A DNA stretch of 45,421 bases from Cohnella fermenti (GTDB taxonomy: Bacteria > Bacillota > Bacilli > Paenibacillales > Paenibacillaceae). Positions within the stretch are counted from its first letter, which is position 1, and every line of letters begins with the position of its first letter. The position numbers were made by a program, and so were the translations under genes. Shown here piece after piece: positions 1 through 9,013 of the stretch. The notes below the pieces were generated by a model. That model saw only the letters and a list, made by a program, of their open reading frames with translations. It had not been told where the DNA came from and made no database searches. Where the stretch lies: assembly GCF_004801405.1 (NCBI RefSeq), contig NZ_SSOB01000062.1, positions 1 to 45,421 of the forward strand. The letters run 5' to 3'.

Positions 1-257
1 TCTTGTTCCTGCTGCTCGGTCAGTTTTTTGGGTCCGCCGGGAGAATGCCCCATATCGAGAGCGGACAACCCGTTTTCTTCGTAGCACTTGCAGTAGCTGC
101 TAATCGATTGGTAGGTTCTTCCGAGAACCTCCGCGATCTCGGTGTAGGTTCGTCCCTCTAAACGAAGTCGAACGGCCAAGTACCGCTCGTACTGACGTTT
201 GTTTTTCGTCTGCTTCATCGCTTCCGTTACTTGCTGAATTTGTTCTGCTGTCGTCAT
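1..257 (-). CDS. IS630-type transposase, N-terminal part (cut by window edge)
   Basis: An open frame begins with ATG at 255-257 and runs off the left edge, giving about 85 residues. It starts MTTAEQIQQVTEAMKQ and continues with a helix-turn-helix segment (RLRLEGRTYTEIAEVLGRTY) followed by SISSYCKCYEENGLSALDMG and the basic PGGPKKLTEQQ stretch. This is the usual DNA-binding N-terminus of IS630/Tc1-mariner-type transposases (winged helix-turn-helix); the DDE catalytic part would lie outside the window. It is the first gene past the S-layer terminator and points the same way. The DNA between 258 and 348 probably contains the end of the element, but with one end visible I cannot define the terminal inverted repeats. 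Whether the full gene is intact cannot be judged. Confidence 0.75.
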   Translation of the reverse strand, partial: MTTAEQIQQVTEAMKQTKNKRQYERYLAVRLRLEGRTYTEIAEVLGRTYQSISSYCKCYEENGLSALDMGHSPGGPKKLTEQQEQ

Positions 258-348
258 GTGCTTCCCGCCCTTCGGTCGTCTTTCTCTCTTTTACCCGAAT
301 TGGGGGGTCAGGCGATTTGTTGGAATCATGAGTTCAATTTATATAACA

Positions 349-385
349 AGAAAAGGGCAAGCCCTCAAGGAGCTCGCCCTTTTCT
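349..385 (-). terminator. Rho-independent terminator of the S-layer gene
   Basis: On the minus strand a 10-bp perfect stem (AGAAAAGGGC / GCCCTTTTCT) closes a 17-nt loop about 20 bp past the stop codon. The arm ends in TTTTCT and so supplies the T-rich tail. It separates the S-layer gene from the transposase. Confidence 0.85.
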
Positions 386-404
386 GTTTATCAGATGGTT
401 CCAA

Positions 405-3149
405 TTAGAAAGTTGCAGTAACTTGACCGTCAGTAGCTGTGTTACCTACAGTGTCAGCGATCGCAGAACCAACAGCCTTAACAACGATCGTTTGGCTAGT
501 AGCGAATACGCTCGAATCGTAGGTAATCGTCAGCGTCTTAGTGCCAGAGCCAGTAACGTTAGCGTTGGTCGATACCAGAGTACCGTTCACGTATACTTCC
601 AGATCTGTGTCACCAGTAGCAGCAGTGACGATTTCGTTGAACGTTACCGTCAGAATCGTGTCGCTCGTTACCTTAGCGGATACAAGCTTCGGACCAGCCG
701 TTTCCGTCAGGTACACGGATACGGACGGGCTGCTAACCAGCGAGTTACCGCTCGTATCAACCAGGTTGGCCAGCGAGATCGTACGAGTACCAGATGCCGT
801 GATTGAACCAGCCGGCAGTTCAGCGATTACCGTCTTCGTGTTGCCGCTGAAGTAGAAGACTGTTCCAGACGGGAATGCGGATCCGTTGATCTTGAAGTTG
901 GCCGCAACCAGTTGAGCTTGAGTAATCGAAGCATTCAGATAGATAGTCAAAACACTACCGCTTTGTACCACTTCAGCACCAGCGTGACCAACTACATCAA
1001 AGTTCAACGTGCCGCTCGTAGAACCGGATACCGTGAATGTCAAAGTCGTCTTAGCCGACTTATTCTCGTTAGCGGACGTATCCTGAGCGAAAGCAGTCGG
1101 CAGAACTACTCGGTAAGAGCTAGCAGACAGACCGCTCGTGTGCAGAACGATGTACTGATTCTCACCGGAATCATCGGTGTCGTCATCGTTATTTGCATCG
1201 TAACCATCGTCAGAGGTTGCAACCGTTACGTCGTTCCATACAATACCGTCGGAATCCGTACGGTAGATAGTAACATCGCTCAGAAGAACTGCAGTATTAC
1301 GTTCAACAGCTTCGCTGAACTTCAGAACGATGTCATCGCCGTCAATAGTAACACTTTGGTATACCGGCGATGTAGAATCATTCGACAGAGTTACAGTCTT
1401 AGAAGTCGTAGAACCTGCATTGTTGCTGGTGTCGTAGTATCCAGAGATCGACAGGGTTTCCGTCAGGAAGCTAGCGCCAGTGGCAACAAGGTCAGCCTTG
1501 AGGTTTACAGTTACTTGATTGTTGTCGGAGTCGAAGCTGGTAACAGCAATCGCACCTGCACCACCTGCAGTCGGCGACGTAACCGTTACGTAAGTGCCGC
1601 TAACACTCTTCAGCGCTTCGCTGAACGTAATTGTCACGTTAGCGCCATTAACAGATGCAGAAGTAACCGTAGGAGCCGTCGTATCATTAGGAACCGTTAC
1701 CGTCGTAGTGTAGTCCGGCAGGTAGTTACCCGCCAGGTCCTTCGCGCCGACGATTTCGATCGTGTGCGTGGAGCCCTTCGTCCATTCGGACGAATCAACA
1801 TCACCTGCGATACTGATCGAAGCAACCGAAGTACCTTCGTCATCTCTATTCAGTTGGTAGTCAACGTCAGAGCTCAGTCCAGCAGAAGCAACCACATCAA
1901 TCGTAGTTCCGTCAACCGTAACTTGAGCACCTGTGCCAGTTACACCAGTGAATGCAGTGTCATCCAGCGATTCGCTGAAGGAAACCTTAGCTACCGTTCC
2001 GCTGAAGCTAACACCAGATACCGACGGAGCCGTCGTGTCGTTGATGTACAGCGGTTCCTTGTAGTAGGCAACAGCCGTTCCGCCAGCAGACAGAAGTCCC
2101 GTTTGCACTTCAAATTGTGCATACACGTCAGCACTAATAGCTGGATCATACGTGAGAGTAACAACCGTCGCATCATCGCTGATGTCGATATCAGCAACAG
2201 GAACAACAACGCCAGATTTTGTCAACGTATAGTTAGCATCGTCGTTAGCCGTCGCAATGCGAACAGCCTTGCTGAACGTCACTGCAATTTCCTTAGCGTT
2301 CTTCAGAACTACGCTCGTCACTTTGAAAGTGTCGATAGTAGCGGACACTTCGGCGGAATCCACCTTAGCTTCGCCAGCGTAAGCCGTAACTGTCAGCGTG
2401 TAAGAACCAACAGCTTGCTTAGCCGTCGTGTACGTGAACGTACCGTCTTCCTTCAGCGAAGCGGAAGCAGCTTCAGCCGTGCCGATAGCAACCTTAACGC
2501 CATCAACAGAACCAGCCGTTACGCCAGTCACCGTGATCGTGTCGTCAGAGTTTACCGTAGCCTTAACATCAGACAACGGATCTACTTGCAGAGCTTGGAA
2601 CACGGTGTAAGCCAGTTCTACCGTTTGACCGCGCGTAGCAGCATCCGTGTAGTTCGATGCGATCGGCAGACCAGCATCGATAGCTGCTTGGATGTAAGGA
2701 CCAGCCCAGTCAGCTGCGCCTTCAACCGTTGCGCCTTCAACCGGAGTCAAGCCAGCGATCGTAACAGCGATCTTGATTACTTCTTGAACCGTTACGTCGG
2801 ACTTCGGCGTGAACTTGCCGTTGCCAGTTCCGTTAACCAGACCAGCTTGAGCAGCAGCCTCGATCGCGCCGTACCACCATTCAGTGGACTTAACGTCAGA
2901 GAAAGAAGAAGTAGTGCCCGTTGCAGGAGTCAAACCAGCGATCGCAACAGCGATCGTAGCGAATTGAGCGCGAGTCAGGTTGTCTTCCAGTTGCGGAAGC
3001 CCGCTTGTCGTGCCCTTAAGTACACCAGAGTCGACCAACTGCTGATACTTTTGCTCAGTAGTCAGGTCGGAGTCAGCCGCAGAAGCCATGGAGGCAAACA
3101 TGCCGAATACCATAGCCAGCGCCAGAAGAAGAGACAAACTTTTCTTCAT
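405..3149 (-). CDS. S-layer protein with three N-terminal SLH domains
   Basis: This 914-residue exported protein is the probable S-layer subunit. A signal peptide (MKKSLSLLLALAMVFGMFAS, likely cut after MASA near residue 24) is followed by three SLH repeats at about 30-73, 83-133 and 144-187, with LTRAQ, VTVQE and ATRGQ in place of the canonical ITRAE. The rest is a chain of Ig-like beta modules rich in Thr, Val, Ser and Asp, with recurring 'VTFSEAL/VTFSKAV' and 'DTTAPSV/DTTAPTV' segments. SLH trimers bind pyruvylated secondary cell wall polymer, and csaB, tagA and tagO lie just upstream on the same strand. I chose the ATG at 3149 because the signal peptide begins there and AAGGAGG lies 13 nt upstream. 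A second in-frame ATG at 3224 has an even better ribosome binding site and would add 25 residues. Identity as the main S-layer protein, rather than one of several SLH proteins, is inference from domain order, the strong promoter and the long leader. Confidence 0.88.
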   Translation of the reverse strand: MKKSLSLLLALAMVFGMFASMASAADSDLTTEQKYQQLVDSGVLKGTTSGLPQLEDNLTRAQFATIAVAIAGLTPATGTTSSFSDVKSTEWWYGAIEAAAQAGLVNGTGNGKFTPKSDVTVQEVIKIAVTIAGLTPVEGATVEGAADWAGPYIQAAIDAGLPIASNYTDAATRGQTVELAYTVFQALQVDPLSDVKATVNSDDTITVTGVTAGSVDGVKVAIGTAEAASASLKEDGTFTYTTAKQAVGSYTLTVTAYAGEAKVDSAEVSATIDTFKVTSVVLKNAKEIAVTFSKAVRIATANDDANYTLTKSGVVVPVADIDISDDATVVTLTYDPAISADVYAQFEVQTGLLSAGGTAVAYYKEPLYINDTTAPSVSGVSFSGTVAKVSFSESLDDTAFTGVTGTGAQVTVDGTTIDVVASAGLSSDVDYQLNRDDEGTSVASISIAGDVDSSEWTKGSTHTIEIVGAKDLAGNYLPDYTTTVTVPNDTTAPTVTSASVNGANVTITFSEALKSVSGTYVTVTSPTAGGAGAIAVTSFDSDNNQVTVNLKADLVATGASFLTETLSISGYYDTSNNAGSTTSKTVTLSNDSTSPVYQSVTIDGDDIVLKFSEAVERNTAVLLSDVTIYRTDSDGIVWNDVTVATSDDGYDANNDDDTDDSGENQYIVLHTSGLSASSYRVVLPTAFAQDTSANENKSAKTTLTFTVSGSTSGTLNFDVVGHAGAEVVQSGSVLTIYLNASITQAQLVAANFKINGSAFPSGTVFYFSGNTKTVIAELPAGSITASGTRTISLANLVDTSGNSLVSSPSVSVYLTETAGPKLVSAKVTSDTILTVTFNEIVTAATGDTDLEVYVNGTLVSTNANVTGSGTKTLTITYDSSVFATSQTIVVKAVGSAIADTVGNTATDGQVTATF

Positions 3150-3221
3150 AACCTTTTTTTCTCCTCCTTGAAAAGGAATCTGTAGTGTTGTTTGTTTAGA
3201 AGATTTGTAGCTCGAATCTCT

Positions 3222-3240
3222 CATCGGCGTTTCACCCCCT
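3222..3240 (-). promoter_or_regulatory. Second, upstream in-frame start with strong ribosome binding site
   Basis: ATG at 3222-3224 is preceded by GAAAGGGGGTGA (11 of 12 matches to the ideal GAAAGGAGGTGA) at normal spacing. The frame runs without a stop for 25 codons into the signal-peptide ATG at 3149, which has its own AAGGAGG. This recalls the tandem translation starts known for the Brevibacillus brevis cell wall protein operon. Confidence 0.6.
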
Positions 3241-3357
3241 TTCCGGAGTTGAGCATTGTCTATAATTGATGTCTACGGTCATGTTCCATGGTAGAAGCAT
3301 GTCGCAGAAACTAGTAAACGCGCGCAAATAAGCTAGGAAATGAATGCCACTTCACCT

Positions 3358-3386
3358 ATTATACATTGACGATAATCGAGCGTAAA
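3358..3386 (-). promoter_or_regulatory. Sigma-A promoter of the S-layer gene
   Basis: TTTACG (3381-3386) and a perfect TATAAT (3358-3363) are separated by exactly 17 bp on the minus strand. The predicted transcript would carry a leader of about 125 nt to the upstream ATG (3224) and about 200 nt to the signal-peptide ATG (3149). Long leaders are typical of S-layer messages. Confidence 0.7.
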
Positions 3387-3464
3387 GAGATTTCTTGGCG
3401 CCAGAGCTAGAGTTTGAGTCTCAAGTCCCTCTGTTTACGCAGCATGTAATTAGACGCAGGTTCC

Positions 3465-3507
3465 TGTGAAAAGTTGCGGCTCCCGCCGATTTTTTCACAT
3501 TTTTTTT
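3465..3507 (+). repeat. Hairpin followed by eight T, plus-strand orientation
   Basis: TGTGAAAA (3465-3472) pairs with TTTTCACA (3492-3499), with an inner GCGG/CCGC stem, and is followed on the plus strand by eight T (3500-3507). This is the form of a rho-independent terminator reading rightwards, yet no plus-strand gene precedes it. It lies between the terminator of the 1247-residue SLH gene and the S-layer promoter. It may block antisense transcription or act as a regulatory palindrome. Confidence 0.55.
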
Positions 3508-3625
3508 CGCACTAACGCTTGCCGTTCCCCTCTTCTGTATATGTATCGTCTAACACTTCATCAGTATAGCCGATGGGACAAACTCCGTCATTGCCAAAGT
3601 TCTTCCATACTCTCCATTCTCGTCT

Positions 3626-3667
3626 AAAAAGAAAAAGACGAGGAGGAGCACCATTCGGCGTCCTCCT
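3626..3667 (-). terminator. Terminator after the 1247-residue SLH protein gene
   Basis: On the minus strand AGGAGGACGCC and GGTGCTCCTCCT form an imperfect stem (3641-3667), followed by CGTCTTTTTCTTTTT. It lies about 25 bp past the stop codon at 3692. Confidence 0.75.
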
Positions 3668-3691
3668 GCCTCATCGCAATCCCATTCCATC

Positions 3692-6600
3692 CTACAACTT
3701 CTTCATCTTCACCATGATCCGGTTGGCGATGAGCGCCGCATCGGCCCTGGACAGATTCGAGAGCGGCTCGAACCGATATGTCGCCTTGCTGCCCGCCGTT
3801 ACCGTATTCGCAATCCCCGTGATATAACCGGCTTTGTTGATCGCGAGGATCGAGCTGATCGCGTAATAATCGACCGAGGAAGCATCCGTGAAGATCTTCT
3901 GCAGGGACACCAGATCCTTGTCCGTATCCGCATTGCTGCTCACCAGATTGAGCGCTCTGGCAATGATCACCGCCGCTTCCGCTCTCGTCAACGGATCGTT
4001 CGGGAAGAATAACCGTGGCGACTTCCCTCGGATATAGCCAACCTTCACGGCCGTCTCTACATATTTATAGTTCCAATACGGCTGATCCGGGAAGTCGTAC
4101 GGCAACACATCGTCGAACGTCATGTTATTCGCGTCGTACTGGAGCGGCACCCCCATGATCTTCACAACCATCTGCGCGAATTCGCCTCGAGTGATGTTCT
4201 CGTAGACCCCGAATGAGTTTGCATCCTTGTTGTTCATGATGCCATGAGCGAACATCGACTCCAGTGCATTCTTCGCGTATGAGTGACCGATGATATCGCT
4301 CATGCTGTAGCGAAGACCCATAACCACGTAGTACCCGAAGCCATCGAACGGAGCCGTGACGGTCTTGCTGCTCGTATTAACGACACCGCCAACGTTTGTC
4401 CAGCCGGCATTCGTATATCTCCAGACGCTCAGATTCTTGGCGTAGACATCGGCTATGTTCGAATCGTATTTAATCGTAATCTCCCCGCGTTGCGAGGGCT
4501 CCAGCCACTTCTCCGGATAGTAAACGCGCGCATAGAACATGTCCGTACCGCTGGAATACGGCAGCATCGCATTCACCATCGTAAATTCTCCGGTCGTCGC
4601 GCTCGTCGTGCTGTCAAAGTAGCCCGCATCGATCCAGTACACACTGGAGGAGTAGCTGAAATTCGTTATCGGAACGAGACGGTCGGTTGCATAGGTGTCC
4701 GCCGCGACGTCCTTAATCGTTCCATCAAGATAATTGCCGTTCGAATCCGTCTCTCCAACCTGGTTATACTTCTTCACCGTGCGCCCGTCCGTGCGATCGG
4801 CTACACCGAAATACAAGGTCTGGCTGTTGAACAGATCCGTCGTCTTGATATCTTGCCCCGGAGTTCCATTCGCTTGGCGCAGATACGTATTCTTCGGGAA
4901 CGACAGCGCCAGATCTCCCTTGAAGATCGAGATTTTGCCTGAGCTGGCCAAGGACGACTTATACTGTGCTCCGACAGAATTATCCGCCGCATAAGTCACG
5001 TCGAACGAGCCGTTCAGCTTTGTCGTTCCCGTTACGACAGTGAATTTAACCGTGTTCTTTCCCGACTTCAGTCCGCCGAGCTCATACCGAAAAATATCGC
5101 CCTCACCCTTCGTCATCGCGACCTTGCCGATCAGAACCTGATCGGCCCCCTCCGCCTTAATGCTCACCTTCAAGAAGTTGGCATTAATAACAGCCTCGTC
5201 CGGAAGCTTCGGCGACAAGACGATGTATGGCGAGAGATCGCGAATGACGGTAATCGTCTGGCTTACCGTCGACGTCCCCTTGTGCAGAATAATCGTGTAG
5301 GTCGTCGAGCCTGATGTCGGAAGCTCGGAACCTGACAGACGCAACAAATATTCCGTCTCTCCGGCGGCCAGCGTGTAAGTCTTGCCAATCGTGCCTTGGC
5401 TTGTATTCTCGATATAGAGATCATTGCTGCCCGTGACATCGAGATAGTTGACAGAAGCATTAGTCTGAATAGTGCCCTTGCCCGCCGAAACTCCGTTCAC
5501 CTGCACCTCGAGATCGTCGAAGTCCATGACCTTGAACAGCAAGTCAAGCTTCTTCTCGGTTGTCGTATACGTGTTGGTGTCCGTAATCGCGAACTTAACT
5601 GCTGAATCCGAGAACTTGCGCTCCGTGCTCGACGGCTCAATGTACGGGACCGGGAATATGCTTGTTATGGCCGGCTGATCGCTCGAGAACAGATAGAGAG
5701 TCAATGTCGTCGTGATCGGAATGCCGCTGGCCGTTCCGGAGAACACGATCGTATTCGCGCCCGCGACGAGCGTTAATCCCGTTCCTGTCACGTCGAAGGA
5801 GAAGATTCCAGTCTCGCTGTTGATATTGGAAGTAGTCGTACTGCTTCCGGTTTGCTGCAGCGAGACGCTGACTCCATTCAGGCTTACCTTCAGCGAAGCC
5901 AACTCCGTAGCGCTCGTCAGATTGAAGTTGAGCAGCTTGCCCATGATGCTCATCGTAGCAAAATCGGAGACACTCGTGAATTGCTGGCCTGAATAGAGAT
6001 TGTCGATCTGAATAGCCGGGGCCGGGTAATAGGTAATGTTGCGAACGACACTGTTCGAGTTGCCGCTATCGGTAATTGTAAACGTAAGCTTCAACTGCCC
6101 CGCAGGCAGATTGCTAATCAGGTAAGCCGGCTTGCCATCCGACGTCTTCGTCGCCGCAACGACAGCGCTGCTTGTCACGTCGGTTCCGTTCTGCATAATC
6201 GTCAGGCTGTTCGTACCGCCTGTGCTGAAGTTCTCCGCATCAAGCACGATCCAGATCGGAAGCTTGGTCAGAGTCGTGCCTTCCGCAAAGTTAGCGGATG
6301 ATGTATAAGTGATATCCGTCGTTCCAGTAACATTATAAGCTTGTTTGACCCCTGTTATGTAAGGGGACCCGTCGGATAAGTAAGTAAAAGGAAGCGTGTC
6401 CGCAGACATTACGCTCGCATGCGCGATTCGCACAACGTAATCCCCGTTCGTGCTAACCGTGAACAAATTGCCCGTCGTAAAACTGTATACGCCGTAACTG
6501 GCAGCGCTGCTTGCCAACGTACCAGTAACGGTCGTCGTCGCTTCAGGACTTCCGCTGCCGGAGTTCAGTATTTCGCTCTCCCATAATTGAACGGTAAATG

Positions 6601-7435
6601 TCTCCGTCGAGGCGGGAGAGGCGCCAGGCAGAACGATGGAGCCGGATACGGCTGCGCCGGACAGCACAGCACTAATCGTCGGATCTCCGTCCAGAGAATA
6701 ACCGCCCAGCTTCACGTCATAGGCTGTCAACGATCCATTGTAATAAATAAGGTAACGGGTCAGCTCATACGTCTTCGTCGCGTTGCGGGCGATGATCGTC
6801 AGCTTGTTGAGTCCATGCGACATTGCAATGCCAGACAAGACGAAGGAGGAACCGGAGCCGCCGAACATCTGGGTTCCGTTGATCGTCACCTCGGTGGCAT
6901 TGGGAGCCTTGAGCGTAAGCGTCTCGGTCGGATTCGCAGTTACGACGGACTCGCCCTCAACCAAGGCCGTACCGTTAATAAGCTTAACCTCGGAGATTAC
7001 GGGGACGTTGGTGAAATTTACGAATGCCTGAGCATTAACGATATTGCCCGAATTGTTCGTTCCGGAGATCGTGATTCGATTCAGACCGTCATAGATCGTG
7101 ACGCCGGAGAACATAAATGAACTCGTTCCGGAGATAATAGGCCTAGAGGACCCGACGGTCGATTCCGCAGCTTTGTACTCGGATGTAGCAGAATCGTAGG
7201 CCAACTTCTCTATCTTATACGCGATGGAGGACGACGCCACGTTGCTGAACGTGCCCGCAACATCGATTATATTGCTGTTGACCTCGGTGGGAGATGAGAT
7301 CTCGGTACTGAAGTCGTTAAATTGGAAGTAAGCGCTGGCCGCGGCATTGGATGAAGCCGGGATCTGCGGCAGCAGAGCGACCACGAGTGCGACAATGAGC
7401 ATCCACGAGATAGAGTGTTGACGGTATCGTCTCAA
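3692..7435 (-). CDS. Large exported Ig-repeat protein with three C-terminal SLH domains
   Basis: The start is TTG at 7433-7435, with AAGGAGG ending 9 nt upstream. The 1247-residue product begins with a signal peptide (basic RRYRQ, then the hydrophobic WMLIVALVVALLPQ, probable cut near SNAAA). The middle, about residues 35-1035, is beta-rich with repeated NxITISG/VNGTxV-type motifs and no recognisable catalytic site. The last 200 residues hold three SLH repeats with the motifs ITRGEF, LTRAEA and LSRADA, closer to consensus than those of the S-layer protein. It is therefore a cell-wall-bound surface protein, probably held by the pyruvylated polymer made by tagO, tagA and csaB. It has its own leader and terminator, so it is probably transcribed apart from both neighbours. 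Substrate, partner or adhesive role cannot be told from the sequence. Confidence 0.85.
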   Translation of the reverse strand: MRRYRQHSISWMLIVALVVALLPQIPASSNAAASAYFQFNDFSTEISSPTEVNSNIIDVAGTFSNVASSSIAYKIEKLAYDSATSEYKAAESTVGSSRPIISGTSSFMFSGVTIYDGLNRITISGTNNSGNIVNAQAFVNFTNVPVISEVKLINGTALVEGESVVTANPTETLTLKAPNATEVTINGTQMFGGSGSSFVLSGIAMSHGLNKLTIIARNATKTYELTRYLIYYNGSLTAYDVKLGGYSLDGDPTISAVLSGAAVSGSIVLPGASPASTETFTVQLWESEILNSGSGSPEATTTVTGTLASSAASYGVYSFTTGNLFTVSTNGDYVVRIAHASVMSADTLPFTYLSDGSPYITGVKQAYNVTGTTDITYTSSANFAEGTTLTKLPIWIVLDAENFSTGGTNSLTIMQNGTDVTSSAVVAATKTSDGKPAYLISNLPAGQLKLTFTITDSGNSNSVVRNITYYPAPAIQIDNLYSGQQFTSVSDFATMSIMGKLLNFNLTSATELASLKVSLNGVSVSLQQTGSSTTTSNINSETGIFSFDVTGTGLTLVAGANTIVFSGTASGIPITTTLTLYLFSSDQPAITSIFPVPYIEPSSTERKFSDSAVKFAITDTNTYTTTEKKLDLLFKVMDFDDLEVQVNGVSAGKGTIQTNASVNYLDVTGSNDLYIENTSQGTIGKTYTLAAGETEYLLRLSGSELPTSGSTTYTIILHKGTSTVSQTITVIRDLSPYIVLSPKLPDEAVINANFLKVSIKAEGADQVLIGKVAMTKGEGDIFRYELGGLKSGKNTVKFTVVTGTTKLNGSFDVTYAADNSVGAQYKSSLASSGKISIFKGDLALSFPKNTYLRQANGTPGQDIKTTDLFNSQTLYFGVADRTDGRTVKKYNQVGETDSNGNYLDGTIKDVAADTYATDRLVPITNFSYSSSVYWIDAGYFDSTTSATTGEFTMVNAMLPYSSGTDMFYARVYYPEKWLEPSQRGEITIKYDSNIADVYAKNLSVWRYTNAGWTNVGGVVNTSSKTVTAPFDGFGYYVVMGLRYSMSDIIGHSYAKNALESMFAHGIMNNKDANSFGVYENITRGEFAQMVVKIMGVPLQYDANNMTFDDVLPYDFPDQPYWNYKYVETAVKVGYIRGKSPRLFFPNDPLTRAEAAVIIARALNLVSSNADTDKDLVSLQKIFTDASSVDYYAISSILAINKAGYITGIANTVTAGSKATYRFEPLSNLSRADAALIANRIMVKMKKL

Positions 7436-7684
7436 GGGATAAATCCTCCTTATGCGGGTTCTTATTTATGTGAGGTCGCAGCTCCGGAACCTGAACTGCC
7501 GAACGACGAGAGGCATGTGCCGGCATCCGCTCTGAGGGGATAGCTCCCCCCTCCGGATCAATTTGCTCCGGCTCTCCTTTATATCGGATACCCACACGCA
7601 AATGTTTAGCCATTTCATGTTAAATCCGCCAGTCCGCCCAAAGTTTTCTCTGCGCTCCGATCGCAATCTCCCCCGCCGCCGCAC
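7436..7684. other. Leader region of the 1247-residue SLH gene, no gene seen
   Basis: About 250 bp between the tagO terminator and the TTG start. On the minus strand it is GC-rich and contains several potential stems, for example GGGGG-AGCTAT-CCCC near 7535 and CCGGAG segments. I compared it by eye with c-di-GMP, c-di-AMP, cobalamin, SAM and T-box consensus strings and found no convincing match. No clear sigma-A promoter was found. Confidence 0.4.
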
Positions 7685-7717
7685 GAAGAAACCCCGCAGC
7701 TTCTCGGTCTGCGGGGT
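7685..7717 (-). terminator. Terminator of tagO
   Basis: A perfect 9-bp stem (ACCCCGCAG / CTGCGGGGT, 7691-7717) with a 9-nt loop is followed on the minus strand by TTCTTCG, 18 bp after the tagO stop. The tail is short in T but the stem is strong. Confidence 0.8.
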
Positions 7718-7734
7718 GATGATTTTCCAACAAA

Positions 7735-8880
7735 TTATTTCGATCTTGTGTTCGCCTGCTGCCTCAGAAACATCCCTCTCAGGAAGTTGATGACCGGGCG
7801 CCTCGTCTTGTCGACGATGCCGATAACCTCGGCTCCGATCTGCAATAGGAAGATCAGTACGCAGATGACGATAAACGTAACCCAGTTGCCCATTCCCGCA
7901 CTCGTCGCGATCGAGAGAATGACGGCGCAAGCGCCGAAGAAGGCAGCGATGCCATAGATGATAAGGACAGTCTTGCGATGGCTGAAGCCAAGCTGCTGCA
8001 AGCGATGATGCAGATGGCCCTTGTCCGGGGCGAAAATCGGCTTCTTGTTAACGAGGCGACGGATGATGGCGAAGAACGTATCCGAAAGCGGAACTCCGAT
8101 GATCAGGATCGGAACCACGAAGGAGACGATCGTAATCTGCTTGAATCCGAGCATGGACAGGTTCGCAAGCGCGAAGCCCAGGAACAGCGACCCGGAATCC
8201 CCCATGAAGATCTTCGCCGGGTGGAAGTTGTAATGCAGGAAGCCGACAATGCCGCCCAGCAGCACCGCCGAGAGCAGAATAACGGAGCCTTGCCCCATGA
8301 TCGCGGCCATCACGAGAATCGTTGCGATCGCGATGCCGGACACCCCGGCAGCCAGCCCGTCCAGGCCGTCGATCAGATTGATTGCGTTCGTCACCCCGAC
8401 GATCCAGAAGATCGTGAGCGGAATGCCGATCCAGTCGGCCATCGGCTGCATCGCCGAGCCGAACGGTATATTTACAAGGTTGATCTTGATGTCATATCCG
8501 AAAACAACGATGCAAGCCGCAGCGATCTGAACCAGGAACTTCAGCTTCGCGTTCAGTTGGAAGCGGTCGTCCATCGCCCCGAGGAGCACGATAACCGTTC
8601 CGCCGACGAGCATGCCCATGATCAGGTTCTTGTCATAGCTGCTCAGCATGCTGTCCGGAAGCCAGGGCAGGAACAACAGAATCGTCACGGTGAATGCGGC
8701 GTAAATCGCGAGCCCGCCCATGCGGGGCATAATTTGCGTGTGAACCTTGCGGTGGTCCGGCACGTCCATGGCGCCAACCTTAACGGCAAACTTCTTGACG
8801 AGCGGCGTCAGCGCCAGCGCAATACCCATCGCCAGTGCAAACCCTGCAGCTCCGATTCCAATCAACCAGCCTATCGGCAT
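7735..8880 (-). CDS. tagO: Undecaprenyl-phosphate N-acetylglucosaminyl-1-phosphate transferase TagO/WecA
   Basis: This 381-residue polytopic membrane enzyme moves GlcNAc-1-phosphate from UDP-GlcNAc to undecaprenyl phosphate, the first step in lipid-linked secondary wall polymer or teichoic acid synthesis. Family motifs are present in order: DVPDHRKVH and the nearby PRMGG, LGAMDD (aspartate pair), NAINLIDGLDGLAAG, NFHPAKIFMGDSGSLFLG, and the cytoplasmic DKGHLHHRLQQLG histidine motif. About ten hydrophobic segments fit the MraY/WecA fold. I chose ATG at 8880, which has AAAGGGGAG at good spacing; a GTG at 8907 lies upstream of that site. It follows tagA by 133 bp and has a candidate promoter of its own. 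The downstream pair of SLH genes and csaB upstream suggest that its product feeds the SLH-binding polymer. Confidence 0.93.
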   Translation of the reverse strand: MPIGWLIGIGAAGFALAMGIALALTPLVKKFAVKVGAMDVPDHRKVHTQIMPRMGGLAIYAAFTVTILLFLPWLPDSMLSSYDKNLIMGMLVGGTVIVLLGAMDDRFQLNAKLKFLVQIAAACIVVFGYDIKINLVNIPFGSAMQPMADWIGIPLTIFWIVGVTNAINLIDGLDGLAAGVSGIAIATILVMAAIMGQGSVILLSAVLLGGIVGFLHYNFHPAKIFMGDSGSLFLGFALANLSMLGFKQITIVSFVVPILIIGVPLSDTFFAIIRRLVNKKPIFAPDKGHLHHRLQQLGFSHRKTVLIIYGIAAFFGACAVILSIATSAGMGNWVTFIVICVLIFLLQIGAEVIGIVDKTRRPVINFLRGMFLRQQANTRSK

Positions 8881-8915
8881 CTCTATAACTCCCCTTTGTG
8901 TGATCACCGGAATGA

Positions 8916-8945
8916 ATTATACTCCGGCGCCACCGGATTCAACAA
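8916..8945 (-). promoter_or_regulatory. Candidate sigma-A promoter for tagO
   Basis: A perfect TATAAT (8916-8921) lies 35 bp upstream of the tagO ATG. The best -35 is TTGTTG (8940-8945) at 18 bp; TTGAAT at 15 bp is the alternative. The gap to tagA (133 bp) leaves room for an internal promoter. Confidence 0.5.
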
Positions 8946-9013
8946 GGCAGTTTTTCGGCCATATTCCGGCGAATTTCCTCGTATCGTTCATTTTCATGAT
9001 TTTTTCATCGTGA

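Noticed and set aside
912..3185. 757-residue plus-strand frame opposite the S-layer gene
   Set aside because: It is the antisense of a clear SLH protein gene, with no domain or ribosome binding site; similar long antisense frames lie opposite most GC-rich genes here.
7436..7684. Riboswitch in the leader of the 1247-residue SLH gene
   Set aside because: Several stems are possible, but no conserved core of a c-di-GMP, c-di-AMP, cobalamin, SAM or T-box element could be placed.
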